Positions 42,151-52,200 of a stretch of 64,000 bases of DNA are shown in pieces. The position numbers and the translations under genes were made by a program. Under the pieces are notes generated by a model. The model had not been told where the DNA came from, made no database searches, and was given only the letters and a program-made list of their open reading frames with translations. Location of the stretch: assembly GCA_027924585.1 (NCBI GenBank), contig BSBM01000092.1:7620001-7684000 (forward strand). Reading direction: 5' to 3'. Each line of letters starts with the position of its first letter. Position 1 is the stretch's first letter. The stretch is from Larix kaempferi (taxonomy: Eukaryota > Streptophyta > Pinopsida > Pinales > Pinaceae).

Positions 42151-44801
42151 TACCCTTGTTACTACCAACTTCTCAAGCTGATAACTTCCTCATCCTGAGT
42201 CCATTTTTGGAAAACTCGGTACCGCTAGAAATCTCTCGGCGATCTATATGCAACGGTACGATGCTCTGCCACACCTGAGAAATATGACGTTGCCACTCTT
42301 CCAACCAAAATGATGCCCCGAACTCCATCAGTGCCTCTTTACCCCGTGTGAAGAGCCCTTGTATCACCCTGTCATGGCCTCTCCCTTCATCTGACCCACA
42401 TAGGGGCATGAATACAACAGAGGGTGTCTAATGCATAGTAAACATACATAGTGGAATTAAAACTGATTAATGCATCTACAACATGCAAGACTAACAACAT
42501 ATTTAACACAAGTAAAATGATGCAACAATCAAAAGAATGAACCATCCTCATGCTCAGGATTATACACAACTTTCCTAATGATTAACTCCATGCAACCATT
42601 TCATTCAGATTTATTTGGAATAAAAAATAAACACAACATAGGTAGTAGCATCATTTAGGGCCACAAGGAGCACTTATCTTTGAAATGAAATTGTCCAAGC
42701 AACTGGCTATGTGAAAGCAACGTTCCAACCAACCATAGGTCTCTGTCCAGCCTATATAATTTCAGCTGAGAGACCACTCTCGAGCTGGGATGTGTAACCA
42801 CTAAGGAGGAACTAAATAGGCTCACTCACAACCATGGATTCACACAAACAAACATGTTAAGCCAACACATAGTTGGGTTTATCAAGCATGTAAAAGACAA
42901 TGGAGGAGGATGCTAAGCCAGTGAGCTCAATCACAGATCTACATGCATATCAAACTAAACTCACACAACCTTGGCACCCACAATACCTTCAACACCCAAC
43001 ACAAGGAAGGTCCCCTTCTCTGCTGCATAGTCCCTTAGGTGCCCCTTCCCTCCAATGCTCTTCAGGTTGGGCATAGAAAGGTCCAAGCTGTTGATTCCTT
43101 GAGACTCTAGCCTTCATTGGGTTTATTAATAAATTCCACCTTCTATTCTATTTCGTCCTTGTCATTCCCCCTTGGATTTTCTCAATTTCGATGGCCAAAG
43201 AGACTCTATCCCGCAACTGGATTCTCGGCTATAAACTCAGGGTTTTCTCATGGGTTTTCTAGCATCTCACACTCTGCAAATTTTTCCTAGGGTTCATGCC
43301 GATGGATCCCCTGTTGGATTGAAATTCCCACACGAATTTCTGGGTGAATTCGGCACTCTAAATCAGGGTTTTTCTCAAAATCGCGATTTTCGTTCTTTCT
43401 TCACTGCTCGGATCTCTCCTGCTCTAAAATTCATTTTTTGGTCCATGATGGAATTTGGATGAGGGAAGACGAAACCTAGGATGTAGAGTTACTTGTGGAT
43501 CAAGGAAAACAGAGCCCCATACCCTGCCATCTAAAATTTTGGGGTTTCCCACACTCCATCAACCTCATGAGTAGTTTTCTTCAACCACTTCCTTTAGAAG
43601 AATTAAATATCAGCAAAGAAGGTCAAAGGGGTTCTCAAGATGACATTTTCAAGTGTATGGTCCAATCCCACAACCCCCTCCTCTCCCTTGTAATGTACCC
43701 ACCCATCCATCCAAGGCAAGGAAGGGTACCTGATGGCAATCTCTGGGGCTCTCACATAAAACTCAGCCCAATCATTAGATCCATATCATTAAAAGAGATG
43801 TGTGCAAATGGAAAACAAGAAAATGATGCACAAAAAAATTAAAACATCCACACACATTACTCATGCATACAACATATCAACAGTCATTGAATTAATATAG
43901 TGCAGAAGTAAATATATAGGCTTAAAAACACTTATCTTCGTTTTTGCAACTACCCCAAGCAACTAGCTATGTCGCTACAACGTTCCACCCAACCATAGGC
44001 TCTTCGACAGCTTATACTGAGTCCGTCTGAAGGCCACCCCCAAGTTGGGCATGATTATTACAAGGAAAAGGGGACATTCAAGCTCACACACAGCCCATTA
44101 ACCATTTCATCTCAGCCAAGCCAGTCCAACTGGGTTTATTAGGCTACACTTGAACCTTGGATGCTTACTCTCAAGCTCAAGCCAAAACAATGGATTACCC
44201 ATTACCCATATGCTAACACATTTACAACTGAGGTACTCACAACACAGGGACCACATTGGCTCTCCCAACTCGTGGTTCACCCAAACGAACTGTGAAATTT
44301 TGAATTCAACCCCCAGGAAGCAAAACCGATTTCTCCCACTAGTTATGATCCTTTCCAATGGCATAAAAAACCTCTAGGAAGACCCAAAAACATTATGTTC
44401 TCTTCCCCACTTGTTATCAACACATAAACACCCCTTCCCAGCTAAGAGATGAAGGGGAACACAGAATACCCAGGGAGAAAAACACCCAAGCAGTTAGAGC
44501 TGCGTGAGAGAGCAAGGCCATGGTGAATAATGGCTTAGAGAACAATTTCATGGTTCTTTTCTTGCCCAAGGAGACAAACACGATTTTCCATGAAGGGTGG
44601 CTTGCCCATACCCGAATTTGGACATCCATACCTCTCCATTCCCAACGCATTAACTACCTCAACCAACTCTTGGGAGAAATCAATGATTGGGTACAAAAGT
44701 CAATATGGGTAGTTGAGGGTTTGATGGGTTCTCTCATTGACACTTGATTTGACTTGGTTGGCTCAAGGGTTTGAATGTTTCCCCCCCCAATTCCTTGTAA
44801 A

Positions 44802-45445
44802 AGTTGATGTATATGTAAATTCGGAATGTATTTCACATATATGTATATTGTATTCCTATAGAGATGTTATTATTCCTCTATGCGGACGTGTCGTCATTTA
44901 TATTGTAAGTGTCGTAACTTATACTTGATGGGTTATTAGGCTACCTTATTCGGGTCGGCCCTGTATAAGTCATGTGATTCAAAGGGTTATTAGACCACCC
45001 TATTGGGGGTCGGCCATGTGGGTCAAAGGGTTATTAGACCACCCTAGTGGGGGTCGGCCCAGTCAGCATTATGTTAAGTGGTTAAGTTGAGGCCGACCTA
45101 GTTGAGTAAAGGTCAAGTCAAGTTAGTGTATAAATAGAGAGTGTGTCTCTCTCATTTTACACATTCTATCCTCTCACTCACACTTGGGAGAGTGGCACAC
45201 TTGTGGAGGAGGAGGCTCTGCTACTAGGAGAAGGCTATCTCTTGTATTCTAGTTGTATCATTGCTCTATCTATCTCTGAGGAAGTTATTGGGGTTTTTCA
45301 CCTTTATGGTTTTCCCCAAGTAAAGTCTGTGTCTCTTATGTGCTTGCATTGTTATCCATGATTGATATGCTGTAGATTTGCTGTAGATGTTGTTCTCTCA
45401 GTTAAGATCCTAGATCAGATTGAATTAAATTCTGAAAATTTAACA
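44802..45445 (+). repeat. Cop4 5' LTR (644 bp)
   Basis: Starts AGTTGATGTATATG (terminal T changed to A) and ends AAATTTAACA. It includes a TATAAATA box at about 45130 followed by the CT-rich transcription start region, and tandem TTATTAGACCACCCTA(T/G)TGGGGGTCGGCC units at 44930-45060. Confidence 0.94.
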
Positions 45446-45458
45446 TGGTATCAGAGCT
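45446..45458 (+). other. Cop4 primer binding site
   Basis: TGGTATCAGAGCT directly after the LTR end; matches the initiator tRNA-Met site, identical to that of Cop1. Confidence 0.93.
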
Positions 45459-46439
45459 ATCCTGAAAGAAGGCATGATATGGCATGTATGACACTTGTTG
45501 CACTTACAATGCTAGGGCTTGATATAGCAAAAACTAGTCATTGTAGCACTTTCGCTATAAATCCATTTTGGAGAAGTTGTCGGATCAGAAACTTTTACAA
45601 GTCGAAGATAAGATCCCCATGTACTGTGTGTCCAAAGGAAAACCTCTAATTCATTGTACTTTGTGATTTATGATCTGTACAATACAGGGTTTCCGCCTCT
45701 TCCAGATCTGAGTCAAAATCCGGTGACCTTGGGAAAAAGGTCATAACTTGGGCTAGGAAGCTCCAAATCAAATTTCATAAAAACTGACAGGTATTACACA
45801 GACTTTACTATATCAGGAAAAAATTTCAGAGGTCGAAGTTGAACCAGTGACATGTGGCATGCCATACAAGTTCTCTCTCCTGTATTATCCCATAAATAGG
45901 TCACATTGCAACACTTGGCATAACTCTCTCTCAGAGAATCCAATTGAGGTCAGACCTATCGATATGGAAAGATAACAGGTTGTGCTATCTCAAGAAAAAA
46001 TTTTAGACCCTGTGGATGGAAAAGTTTGGAGTTACACCAGAAACAATCAGGTACATATTTCTGTCAAGTCAGAATTATTTTTGAGCACCTTCATTCATGG
46101 CATCCGGAATTTAGGGCTTCAGAGAAAGTTGGAATTTTTGTAATCAGAGACCACGACTGAATGCTACTCATCAAAATCAAAATTTAGAGACCAAGATTAG
46201 AATTTTTGGTTGGGCAGAATGCCGAACTTGATCAGACCCTAGTTCGGAACTTTGATCAGAAAAGTGGAAAATTAGGGCTTCTGCAAAAATGGGAATTTTT
46301 TAAATCTGTGACCACGACTAGAAGCTCCTCATAAAAATAGAAGCTTAGAGCTTTGGATCAAACCTTTTGATTGGGCAGAAGAGTGGGATTCATCAAACCC
46401 TAGTTCGAGCTCTAGATCCAGTTCCTGCAGATCAAGTGG
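45459..46439 (+). other. Cop4 5' leader
   Basis: About 980 bp with no supported gene. The last part is similar to the Cop1 leader. Sequences like AGGGCTTCnG(A/C)AAAnTnGGAATTTTT occur twice (about 46110 and 46270), suggesting an internal duplication of about 160 bp. Confidence 0.6.
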
Positions 46440-46560
46440 ATTGGGTTAATCCTAGAAGAGGATGGATTGGTCACCTACATAAGTGAAGAAGTTCTTGTTT
46501 CAGAGGGAGATGAGGCTAAGGCCTTCCATAAGAAGATTACATGCAATCTTGACAGGTATG
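46440..46560 (+). pseudogene. Cop4 gag stub
   Basis: The frame WIGLILEEDGLVTYISEEV followed by SEGDEAKAFHKK matches Cop1 gag residues about 25-60 (RIGLILEENELDSYVKEE, EDEEAKALHKK). Homology stops near 46560 at CTTGACAG, where the internal deletion or rearrangement starts. No start codon is kept in frame. Confidence 0.8.
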
Positions 46561-47083
46561 GGTTACAGGTATGTTTCGAATTCTGTTCATGGTTAAGTTT
46601 ATGATATGTTTGTCTTCATATCATTACAGTACAATCTTGATTAATTACTAGACTTGTCGAATTACCTTAATAGAAGATATTCATTGATTAAGGTTTTGAC
46701 ACTTATGATTGTACTAATGCATTGTGATGTTCTTTGAGGTTTATGCTGTTTTCTAACACAAAAGGTACACCAAGAAAGTCAAATCATGTTCTACTTCAAG
46801 AACATATGCTCATGGTGACATGAAGACAAAGATTCATCCATTGTCATGGATCACATAGAAGATCTACTTTCGAGGTATGTATAACTTGGTTCTACAATGG
46901 TTAACTTATGAGACATGCAGTTTACTAGCACAAGTCACTGAAGAGAACCAGAAGACATTATGCGGGTATGTTAGACATAACTAGCTAGCATGCTAATCCA
47001 GGTATGTTTTTCCTATATCAAGCTAGAATCCTACCTTGTGTTAGGATCTTATACTGTTGTGTTGTTGATAATGATTATTCATA
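46561..47083 (+). other. Cop4 filler region with repeated GTATGT donors
   Basis: Replaces almost all of pol. It contains four G-GTATGT hexamers, near 46569, 46874, 46968 and 47001, and AG acceptor-like sites such as CATTACAG (46630), GACATGCAG (46920) and TTATTCATAG (47085). Segments after the first two donors resemble each other. No coding similarity is recognised. It may be captured intron-rich host DNA, a degenerate repeat, or real introns. Confidence 0.5.
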
Positions 47084-47311
47084 GTGAAGCTGTCCGAGAA
47101 CCCAGTGTTTCATGACAGGTCAAAACACATAGAGATCAAATATCACTATATCAGGGATATGGTGCAGAGAGGAGCTGTGAAGCTCCTGTACGTTGCGATG
47201 GACGAGCAGATTGCAGATGTGCTAACGAAGCCACTAGCCAGGGTGAAGTTCGAGTACTTCAAGGAGAGGCTTGGCATTCTTCGGATTGATGACACTTCGA
47301 GGAAGAAGTGA
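47084..47311 (+). pseudogene. Cop4 RNase H C-terminal stub
   Basis: 75 codons nearly identical to the end of Cop1 pol: SENPVFHDRSKHIEIKYHYI, RDMVQRGAVKLLYVAMDEQI, ADVLTKPLARVKFEYFKERL, ending IDDTSRKK and a TGA. None of the RNase H active-site residues remains. Its survival with a normal stop codon gives the reference for the stop loss seen in Cop1. Confidence 0.92.
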
Positions 47312-47419
47312 TGGACACATTTGCTGAAGCCATTCCAAGCATGTTGGAAGGAGGATCCTTCATATGGCTGTGGATGTAAGCGCTGGATGATGAGCATCAG
47401 GATGATGTTCTGGTTTATG

Positions 47420-47835
47420 CTTTGTATGATCAGTTGGATCATTTATATGTATGTATGCATCATGTTGGATGCTGGATATGATCAGTTGGATCATTTATAT
47501 GTATATGTATGTACGCATCATGTTGGATGCTGGATATGATCAGTTGGATCATTTATATGTATGTATGCATCATGTTGGATGGTGGATATGATCGGTTGGA
47601 TCATTTGCATGTATTTTGTATATGCATCATGTTGGATGCTTGGACCATGTATCTGTATATGTATTAGGTGGATACATTGTATGATCAGGTGGATCATGTA
47701 TGGTGATATGTATCATGTATTTGTATTTGTATCAGGTGGATACACTATATGATCAGGTGGATCATGTATGATGATATGTATCAGGTAGATACTTGGTATG
47801 CATCAGGTAGATGCATTTTATGATCAGGATGATCA
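47420..47835 (+). repeat. Cop4 tail repeat, GATCAG(T/G)TGGATCAT type
   Basis: Units of about 45-60 bp such as GGATATGATCAGTTGGATCAT with TATGTATGCATCATGTTGGA, at least four copies from 47430 to 47640, followed by GTATCAGGTGGATACA/GATCAGGTGGATCATG variants to 47830. It matches 956-1310 in Cop1 (reverse complement). Confidence 0.82.
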
Positions 47836-47979
47836 TGGATGACGAGCTTTAGGATGTTTCTCCAGATGACATGCAGCAGGATGTTACAGTGATCATGATT
47901 AGGATGATCATGTGTACATCAGGATGATGTATGGTGAGTATCAGGTTGATACTCTATGGTCATGGATCAGGTTGTGCAG

Positions 47980-48560
47980 ATGAGCATATTATTTGGCCCT
48001 GGGATATTTGCAGATAGTCTTTCGAGGTTTTTCCTATGGCATGTAATCTGGCCCTGGGATATCTGGCAAATGCTCTTTCGAGGTTTTGCTCTGGGAGGAC
48101 ATATAATTTGGCCTTGGGAGATCTGCAGATAGTCTTTCGAGGTTTTGCTTATGGCATATAATCTGGCCCTGGGATGTCTGGAAGATGCTCTTTCGAGGTT
48201 TTGTCCTATGGCATATAATATGTCCCTGGGAGATCCGATAGGTTGGGCTGTGTGCCTGTAATAAGTCCTGGGATGTTCTTGAGAGGTTTTTCCATGACCA
48301 CATATAATCTGTCCCTGGGAGATCCTATAGGTAGATCTATGTGCTCGTAACAGCCTGGGATGCTCTTGCGAGGTTTTGTGGTGACCACATATAATCTGTC
48401 CCTGGGAGATCCTATAGGTAGAGCTGTGTGCTCGTAATAGCCTGGGATGCTCTTGCGAGGTTTTGTGGTGAGGTCATATATAATATGGCCCTAGGAGATC
48501 CTATAGGTAGAGTCGTGTGCTCGTAACAGCCTGGGATGCTCTTTCGAGGTTTTGTGATGC
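47980..48560 (+). repeat. Cop4 tail repeat of about 60-95 bp
   Basis: Units end in CTTTCGAGGTTTTG or CTTGCGAGGTTTTG, at about 48020, 48080, 48139, 48200, 48285, 48373, 48460 and 48550, with CCTGGGAGATC(C) between. Early units are about 60 bp and later ones about 88 bp, so two unit lengths coexist. Homologous to 120-650 in Cop1. Confidence 0.85.
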
Positions 48561-48804
48561 ACATAATAAGTCCTGAGGATTCCACAGTATGGCCAGTGAT
48601 GACGAAGACCTACAGGTGGTGGGCCTACATCCAATATGAAAAAGGATTGGCTCTGTAGAACTTCCTATGATGAGTAGATTCAGAGATTGATTGAGATAGC
48701 AGCAGCAGTGACGATGATGATGTCTCGATGATGATTATCCAGTGACGATGATCTAGAGAAGAAGACTTGTGCTAGAAGAGCTGTGTCGAGAAATACCTTC
48801 CTAG

Positions 48805-48815
48805 TTAAGAGGGAG
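48805..48815 (+). other. Cop4 polypurine tract
   Basis: TTAAGAGGGAG immediately precedes the 3' LTR start TGTTGATG. Confidence 0.82.
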
Positions 48816-49459
48816 TGTTGATGTATATGTAACTTCGGAATGTATTTCAGATATATGTATATTGTATTCCTATAGAGATGTTATTATTCCTCTATACAGA
48901 AGTGTCGTCATTTATATTGTAAGTGTCGTAACTTATACTTGATGGGTTATTAGACCACCTTGTTGGGGTCGGCCCTGTATAAGTCATGTGGGTCAAAGGG
49001 TTATTAGACCACCCTATTAGGGGTTGGCCATGTGGGTCAAAGGGTTATTATACCACCCTAGTGGGGGTCGGCCCAGTCAGCATTATGTTAAGTCGTTAAG
49101 TTGAGGCCGACCTAGTTGAGTAAAGGTCAAGTCAAGTTAGTGTATAAATAGAGAGTGTGTCTCTCTCATTTTACACATTCTATCCTCTCACTCACACTTG
49201 GGAGAGTGGCGCACTTGTGGAGGAGGAGGCTCTGCTGCTAGGAGAAGACTATCTCTTGTATTCCGGTTGTATCATTGCTCTATCTATCTCTGAGGAAGTT
49301 ATTGGGGTTTTTCACCTTTATGGTTTTCCCCAAGTAAACTCTGTGTCTCTTATGTGCTTGCATTGTTATCCATGATTGATATGCTGTAGATTTGCTGTAC
49401 ATGTTGTTCTCTCAGTTAAGATCCTATATCAGATTGAAGTAAATTCTAAAAATTTAACA
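48816..49459 (+). repeat. Cop4 3' LTR (644 bp)
   Basis: TGTTGATGTATATG... to ...AAATTTAACA, same length as the 5' copy with about 26 substitutions. Followed by GTAAA, the right target duplication. Confidence 0.95.
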
Positions 49460-49974
49460 GTAAAATCATGCCCCCATCTCTTTGTTGCATTGCATAGCTA
49501 GTTGTGGGTATTTTTATTAAAATGCATCTTATATGATATTGAAATTCCAATGTGCCTGGCTAGCACACAAACCATATGCATCACTAAATCGATGGAAGGG
49601 CCTTGGCCTTGAGCTCCTCACCATGATTTCATAAAAATATTACATCAATTACATTTGAATGTAATGGGGTCAATAATGGGGACGTTACATCCCTAGTGGA
49701 TACACATGGCCCTCTCTTATTAGTTTCCTCCATAGAAAGTTGTTTTTGGTATTTTTATTGTAATGTTAATATTTACATCATTTACAATGTCCCATGGCTT
49801 AATAGCACATGGATGACAAAATATCAAATAGTTTCCTTTTACATAAAACCGAGCATACACTAGCGAGGCCTTAGCCTTGAGCTCCATGCTAGAAAAACAT
49901 ACATCGCATGTATACATTATTTACATTGAAATCCAAATATGTCCTAAGGGTCAAAATGGGGGTATTACAAATAT

Positions 49975-50272
49975 GACTCTCTTTTGTTTTCCATAAACAC
50001 ATTTCTCACCGAATTCCAAACTTACCTGCTTTAGACTCTGGAAGCAACTTCCTTGAGTGGAGAATCTTCATCCCCTTCTCACTCATGTGGCCAAGCCTAT
50101 GATGCCATAATGTTGTATATGTTCCTGTGGAAGCTAAAGATATAGAACCATCAGGATTATGATGACATAAATACAACGTACCTATCCTGTCTCCTTTTTC
50201 TATCACCATCGATCCTTTATTGATCTTCCACCACGTTTCTCCAATTGTAGATAAATAAACACCATATCCCAA
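49975..50272 (-). pseudogene. Cop2 GAG-pre-integrase domain
   Basis: GYGVYLSTIGETWWKINKGS, GTLYLCHHNPDGSISLASTG, WHHRLGHMSEKGMKILHSRK. The His pair of the zinc site is present (H-x3-H); the Cys pair lies in the damaged stretch EMCLWKTKES up to the Gyp2 insertion at 49974. Two stops are seen, one just before this frame and one after KFGIR. Confidence 0.85.
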
Positions 50273-50645
50273 CTACCCTGTTGAGATCATATTTCTTTTC
50301 ATCGCAGGAATATGCCTTACATAATTCAGCATCCATTCACCATTCTTTAACTTTATCTGTACCTTACCCATTCCAACAATTTTACATGGTTCATCATCAC
50401 CCACTAAAATATGTCCAAAATCCCCTGGAACATAATCATGAAAGAATTTCGTGTGGTGTGTAGCATGACATGAAGCCCCTAAATATACTACCCAATAATC
50501 AATAATATTATATACTACAAGAATCAAAGCATCTTGTAACACATCACCTGCTACATTTGCTTCCTGAGTCACTCTTCTGTTGTCCATCTCCTTTCTTCTT
50601 TAGATATTTGTAGTATTTCTTCAGATGTCCTTTCTTTCCACAGTT
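50273..50645 (-). pseudogene. Cop2 protease
   Basis: DYWVVYLGASCHATHHTKFF corresponds to the family pattern WxxDSGASxHxT; the active-site D and S are Y and L here. Then FGHILVGDDEPCKIVGMGKV, QIKLKNGEWMLNYVRHIPAM. The zinc knuckle just upstream is degenerate (WNCGKKGHLKKYYKY, first and last Cys lost). The frame is open for 104 codons. Confidence 0.85.
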
Positions 50646-50648
50646 CCA

Positions 50649-51290
50649 TCACTTTATCTTTCCCAGTATGGACTTGGATCTGCCCTTCTTGGACTTGCTG
50701 TGATTATATGGGCTCTTTCGTCTCTCCCTTTGTATTCCCCTGCTATCCATGGTCAATGCATTATCTGATGTCTCACCTGTGCTTTTCCTTCGCATTTTCT
50801 TGCTAAGAATAACACCAACAACATCATCAAATTTCAAAGTGTTTGAACCAAAGATATAGTTACTTATAGCCATGACCAAGCCATTCCATCTTTCTAGCAA
50901 TGAGCACAAGATTAGAAGAACCCTAATCTCAACATCAAAGTTCACTTTCAAATAACTTAGTTAATTTGTAATCATATTAAATTCCTTTAAATGATCAACA
51001 AAAAATACACCTTCTGACATATTCATATTAAATAAACGATTCATTAGAAATACCTTGTTGGAGGCCGAGAGTTTTTCATACAACTTACCCAATGCACTCA
51101 TCAGATCCTCCATTGCATTTTCTTTTGAGATATTGAAAGCCACCGACGAAGCCAGGATCAACCATATTGTTCCCAGTGCCTTCCTGTCAAGAACATCCCA
51201 TTCTTCATCCTTCATAGTAGCCGACTGTTTTGATTTTCCTCCCAATGGTATGAATAGATCCTTCTGGTATAGATAGTCCTCCATTTGCAT
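50649..51290 (-). pseudogene. Cop2 gag
   Basis: Two frames separated by a TAA near 50958: MQMEDYLYQKDLFIPLGGKS, EEWDVLDRKALGTIWLILAS, AMEDLMSALGKLYEKLSASN, LNMNMSEG-type segment, then VLLILCSLLERWNGLVMAIS and a Lys/Arg-rich tail. This is the copia gag (UBN2) pattern W...D..A...I...L......(A/T)xxxWxxLxxxYE. It is non-functional. Confidence 0.88.
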
Positions 51291-51413
51291 CTTCCATAAC
51301 TGATAATTTTTTCAGTTAAATTTCTCAACCTTAAACTTTCTTTTTTCCACCATTGCTCCCACTCAAACTAGGAAAACTTCTTTCCTGTGAGTTTATCTAC
51401 CAAATAGACCTTT

Positions 51414-51426
51414 GGCTTTGATACCA
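51414..51426 (-). other. Cop2 primer binding site
   Basis: TGGTATCAAAGCC on the minus strand, two bases after the LTR end ATAACA; one mismatch to the initiator tRNA-Met site. Confidence 0.88.
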
Positions 51427-51428
51427 AT

Positions 51429-51971
51429 TGTTATAAAAATAGGATTGCAAAGCAATAACAATAAACAAGATGCAAATATAAATCACATAAACACAATACA
51501 AGAGAGACACAAATATGCGTGGTTCACCCAATTTGGGCTACATCCATGTAGAAATTGCCAATCGTTTTATTATTATACCATCCAAAAAATGAAGGGATAC
51601 AACCTGCAACACATCCATTGCAACTTCCTCTTCAATCTCTCTTAGTCTCTCTTACACAATCACAGATATCTTTACAATACATTACATATCTGTATTACAG
51701 TATATTCCTTTTAAAGGGAAAATACCATTGGCTACCCAATACCATGGGCCCATAAATTATTGGCCAACAAACAACCCCAAAAAAATTTCTTTCATGGGGT
51801 TCCCCCCAAGCTACTGTCAAGGGCCCACTGGCCCCCAGACCCCCGTGGGGGGTGATGCCCCCCGCCGTGATGAGTGTAAAATCCACCCGCACAAAATATA
51901 AAACTAGGGTACAAACACATATGGAACAACATCATCTCTGAAATCAGGAATATCAAGCTCCATAATAGACA
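51429..51971 (-). repeat. Cop2 5' LTR (543 bp)
   Basis: On the minus strand it starts TGTCTATTATGGAGC at 51971 and ends TTTTTATAACA at 51429. It contains a GC-rich palindromic stretch at 51825-51875 (CCCCCGTGGGGGG, then GCCCCCCGCCG) in an otherwise AT-rich LTR. The right boundary is set by comparing 51972 onward with 63727 onward, where the similarity of Gyp3 copies begins. Confidence 0.85.
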
Positions 51972-52200
51972 TGCTCCCAACAACCCAGTGTACTATCCTA
52001 CTGTCTGCACGAAGCCAACCAGTCTAGGTCAGCGCATGAACAATTCCAACTCAGCTATCATCCAACATCTGGGTATTTTCTTGTTATCGTTATCCAACCT
52101 TTCTACTTATATTGTTGCTTGTTACTTAGTCTAAAAAGCCATAAATTCTGTGAATTTTCCCTAATAACTAGAGACATTACTGATCCATTTTTCACCTAGA

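Larger units (their letters stand above)
44802..49459 (+). mobile_element. Cop4: internally deleted copia element related to Cop1
   Basis: Two 644-bp LTRs (44802-45445 and 48816-49459) flank 3370 bp. The duplication GTAAA is at 44797-44801 and 49460-49464. The interior keeps the primer site, leader, about 40 codons of gag (46440-46560), the last 75 codons of RNase H (47084-47311), the tail repeats and a polypurine tract; protease, integrase and RT are gone. LTRs differ at about 26 sites (about 4%). The 5' LTR begins AG instead of TG. It is non-autonomous and would have depended on a Cop1-like partner. Confidence 0.93.
43689..49689 (-). repeat. S2: solo LTR (about 1338 bp) in the Gyp2 5' LTR, split by Cop4
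   Basis: Ends are TGTAATGTACCC at 43689 and GGGGACGTTACA at 49689, flanked by TCCCT at 43684-43688 and 49690-49694. The two parts are 43689-44801 and 49465-49689. On the minus strand the start TGTAACGTCCCCATTATTGA resembles the Gyp2 LTR start, so it is a distant relative, probably in minus orientation. No interior is left. The frames within it have no recognisable homology. Confidence 0.9.
29137..49969 (-). mobile_element. Gyp2: chromovirus-type Ty3/gypsy element with three nested insertions
   Basis: On the minus strand: 5' LTR (49969 to 41336, interrupted by S2), primer site, gag, zinc knuckle, protease, RT (interrupted by Cop3), RNase H, integrase, chromodomain-like tail (interrupted by S1), polypurine tract, 3' LTR (31719 to 29137). 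The duplication AATAT is present at 29132-29136 and 49970-49974. Termini are TGTAAT...GTGACA. Without the insertions it is about 12 kb. pol shows scattered stops but few frameshifts. It interrupts Cop2 between the pre-integrase domain and the integrase. Confidence 0.93.
41336..49969 (-). repeat. Gyp2 5' LTR, interrupted by S2 and Cop4
   Basis: True LTR sequence is 41336-43688 and 49695-49969 (about 2630 bp); the gap is S2. On the minus strand it starts TGTAATACCCCC at 49969 and ends GGGGACGTGACA at 41336. The 42160-43680 part is collinear with 29940-31430. No gene is supported; frames such as 41289-41855 merely read through the repeat array. Confidence 0.92.
49970..51971 (-). mobile_element. 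Cop2: Ty1/copia element, 5' portion
   Basis: 5' LTR, primer site, gag, protease and pre-integrase on the minus strand. It continues at 28664-29136 on the far side of Gyp2. RT, RNase H and the 3' LTR would lie left of the window beyond Gyp1. The flank after 51971 (TGCTC) is Gyp3 sequence. Motifs (GAGPRE WHHRLGHMSEKGMKIL, DDEPCKIVGMGKVQIKL) place it with common plant Tork-like copia elements. Confidence 0.88.

Noticed and set aside
43495-43842. 115-codon frame near the S2 left end
   Set aside because: It spans the S2 insertion junction at 43689 and has no recognisable domain.
44737-44928. Small plus-strand frame at the Cop4 left end
   Set aside because: It reads from S2 into the Cop4 LTR across the insertion junction; the same LTR stretch gives the tail of the Cop1 protease frame at 4818-4944.
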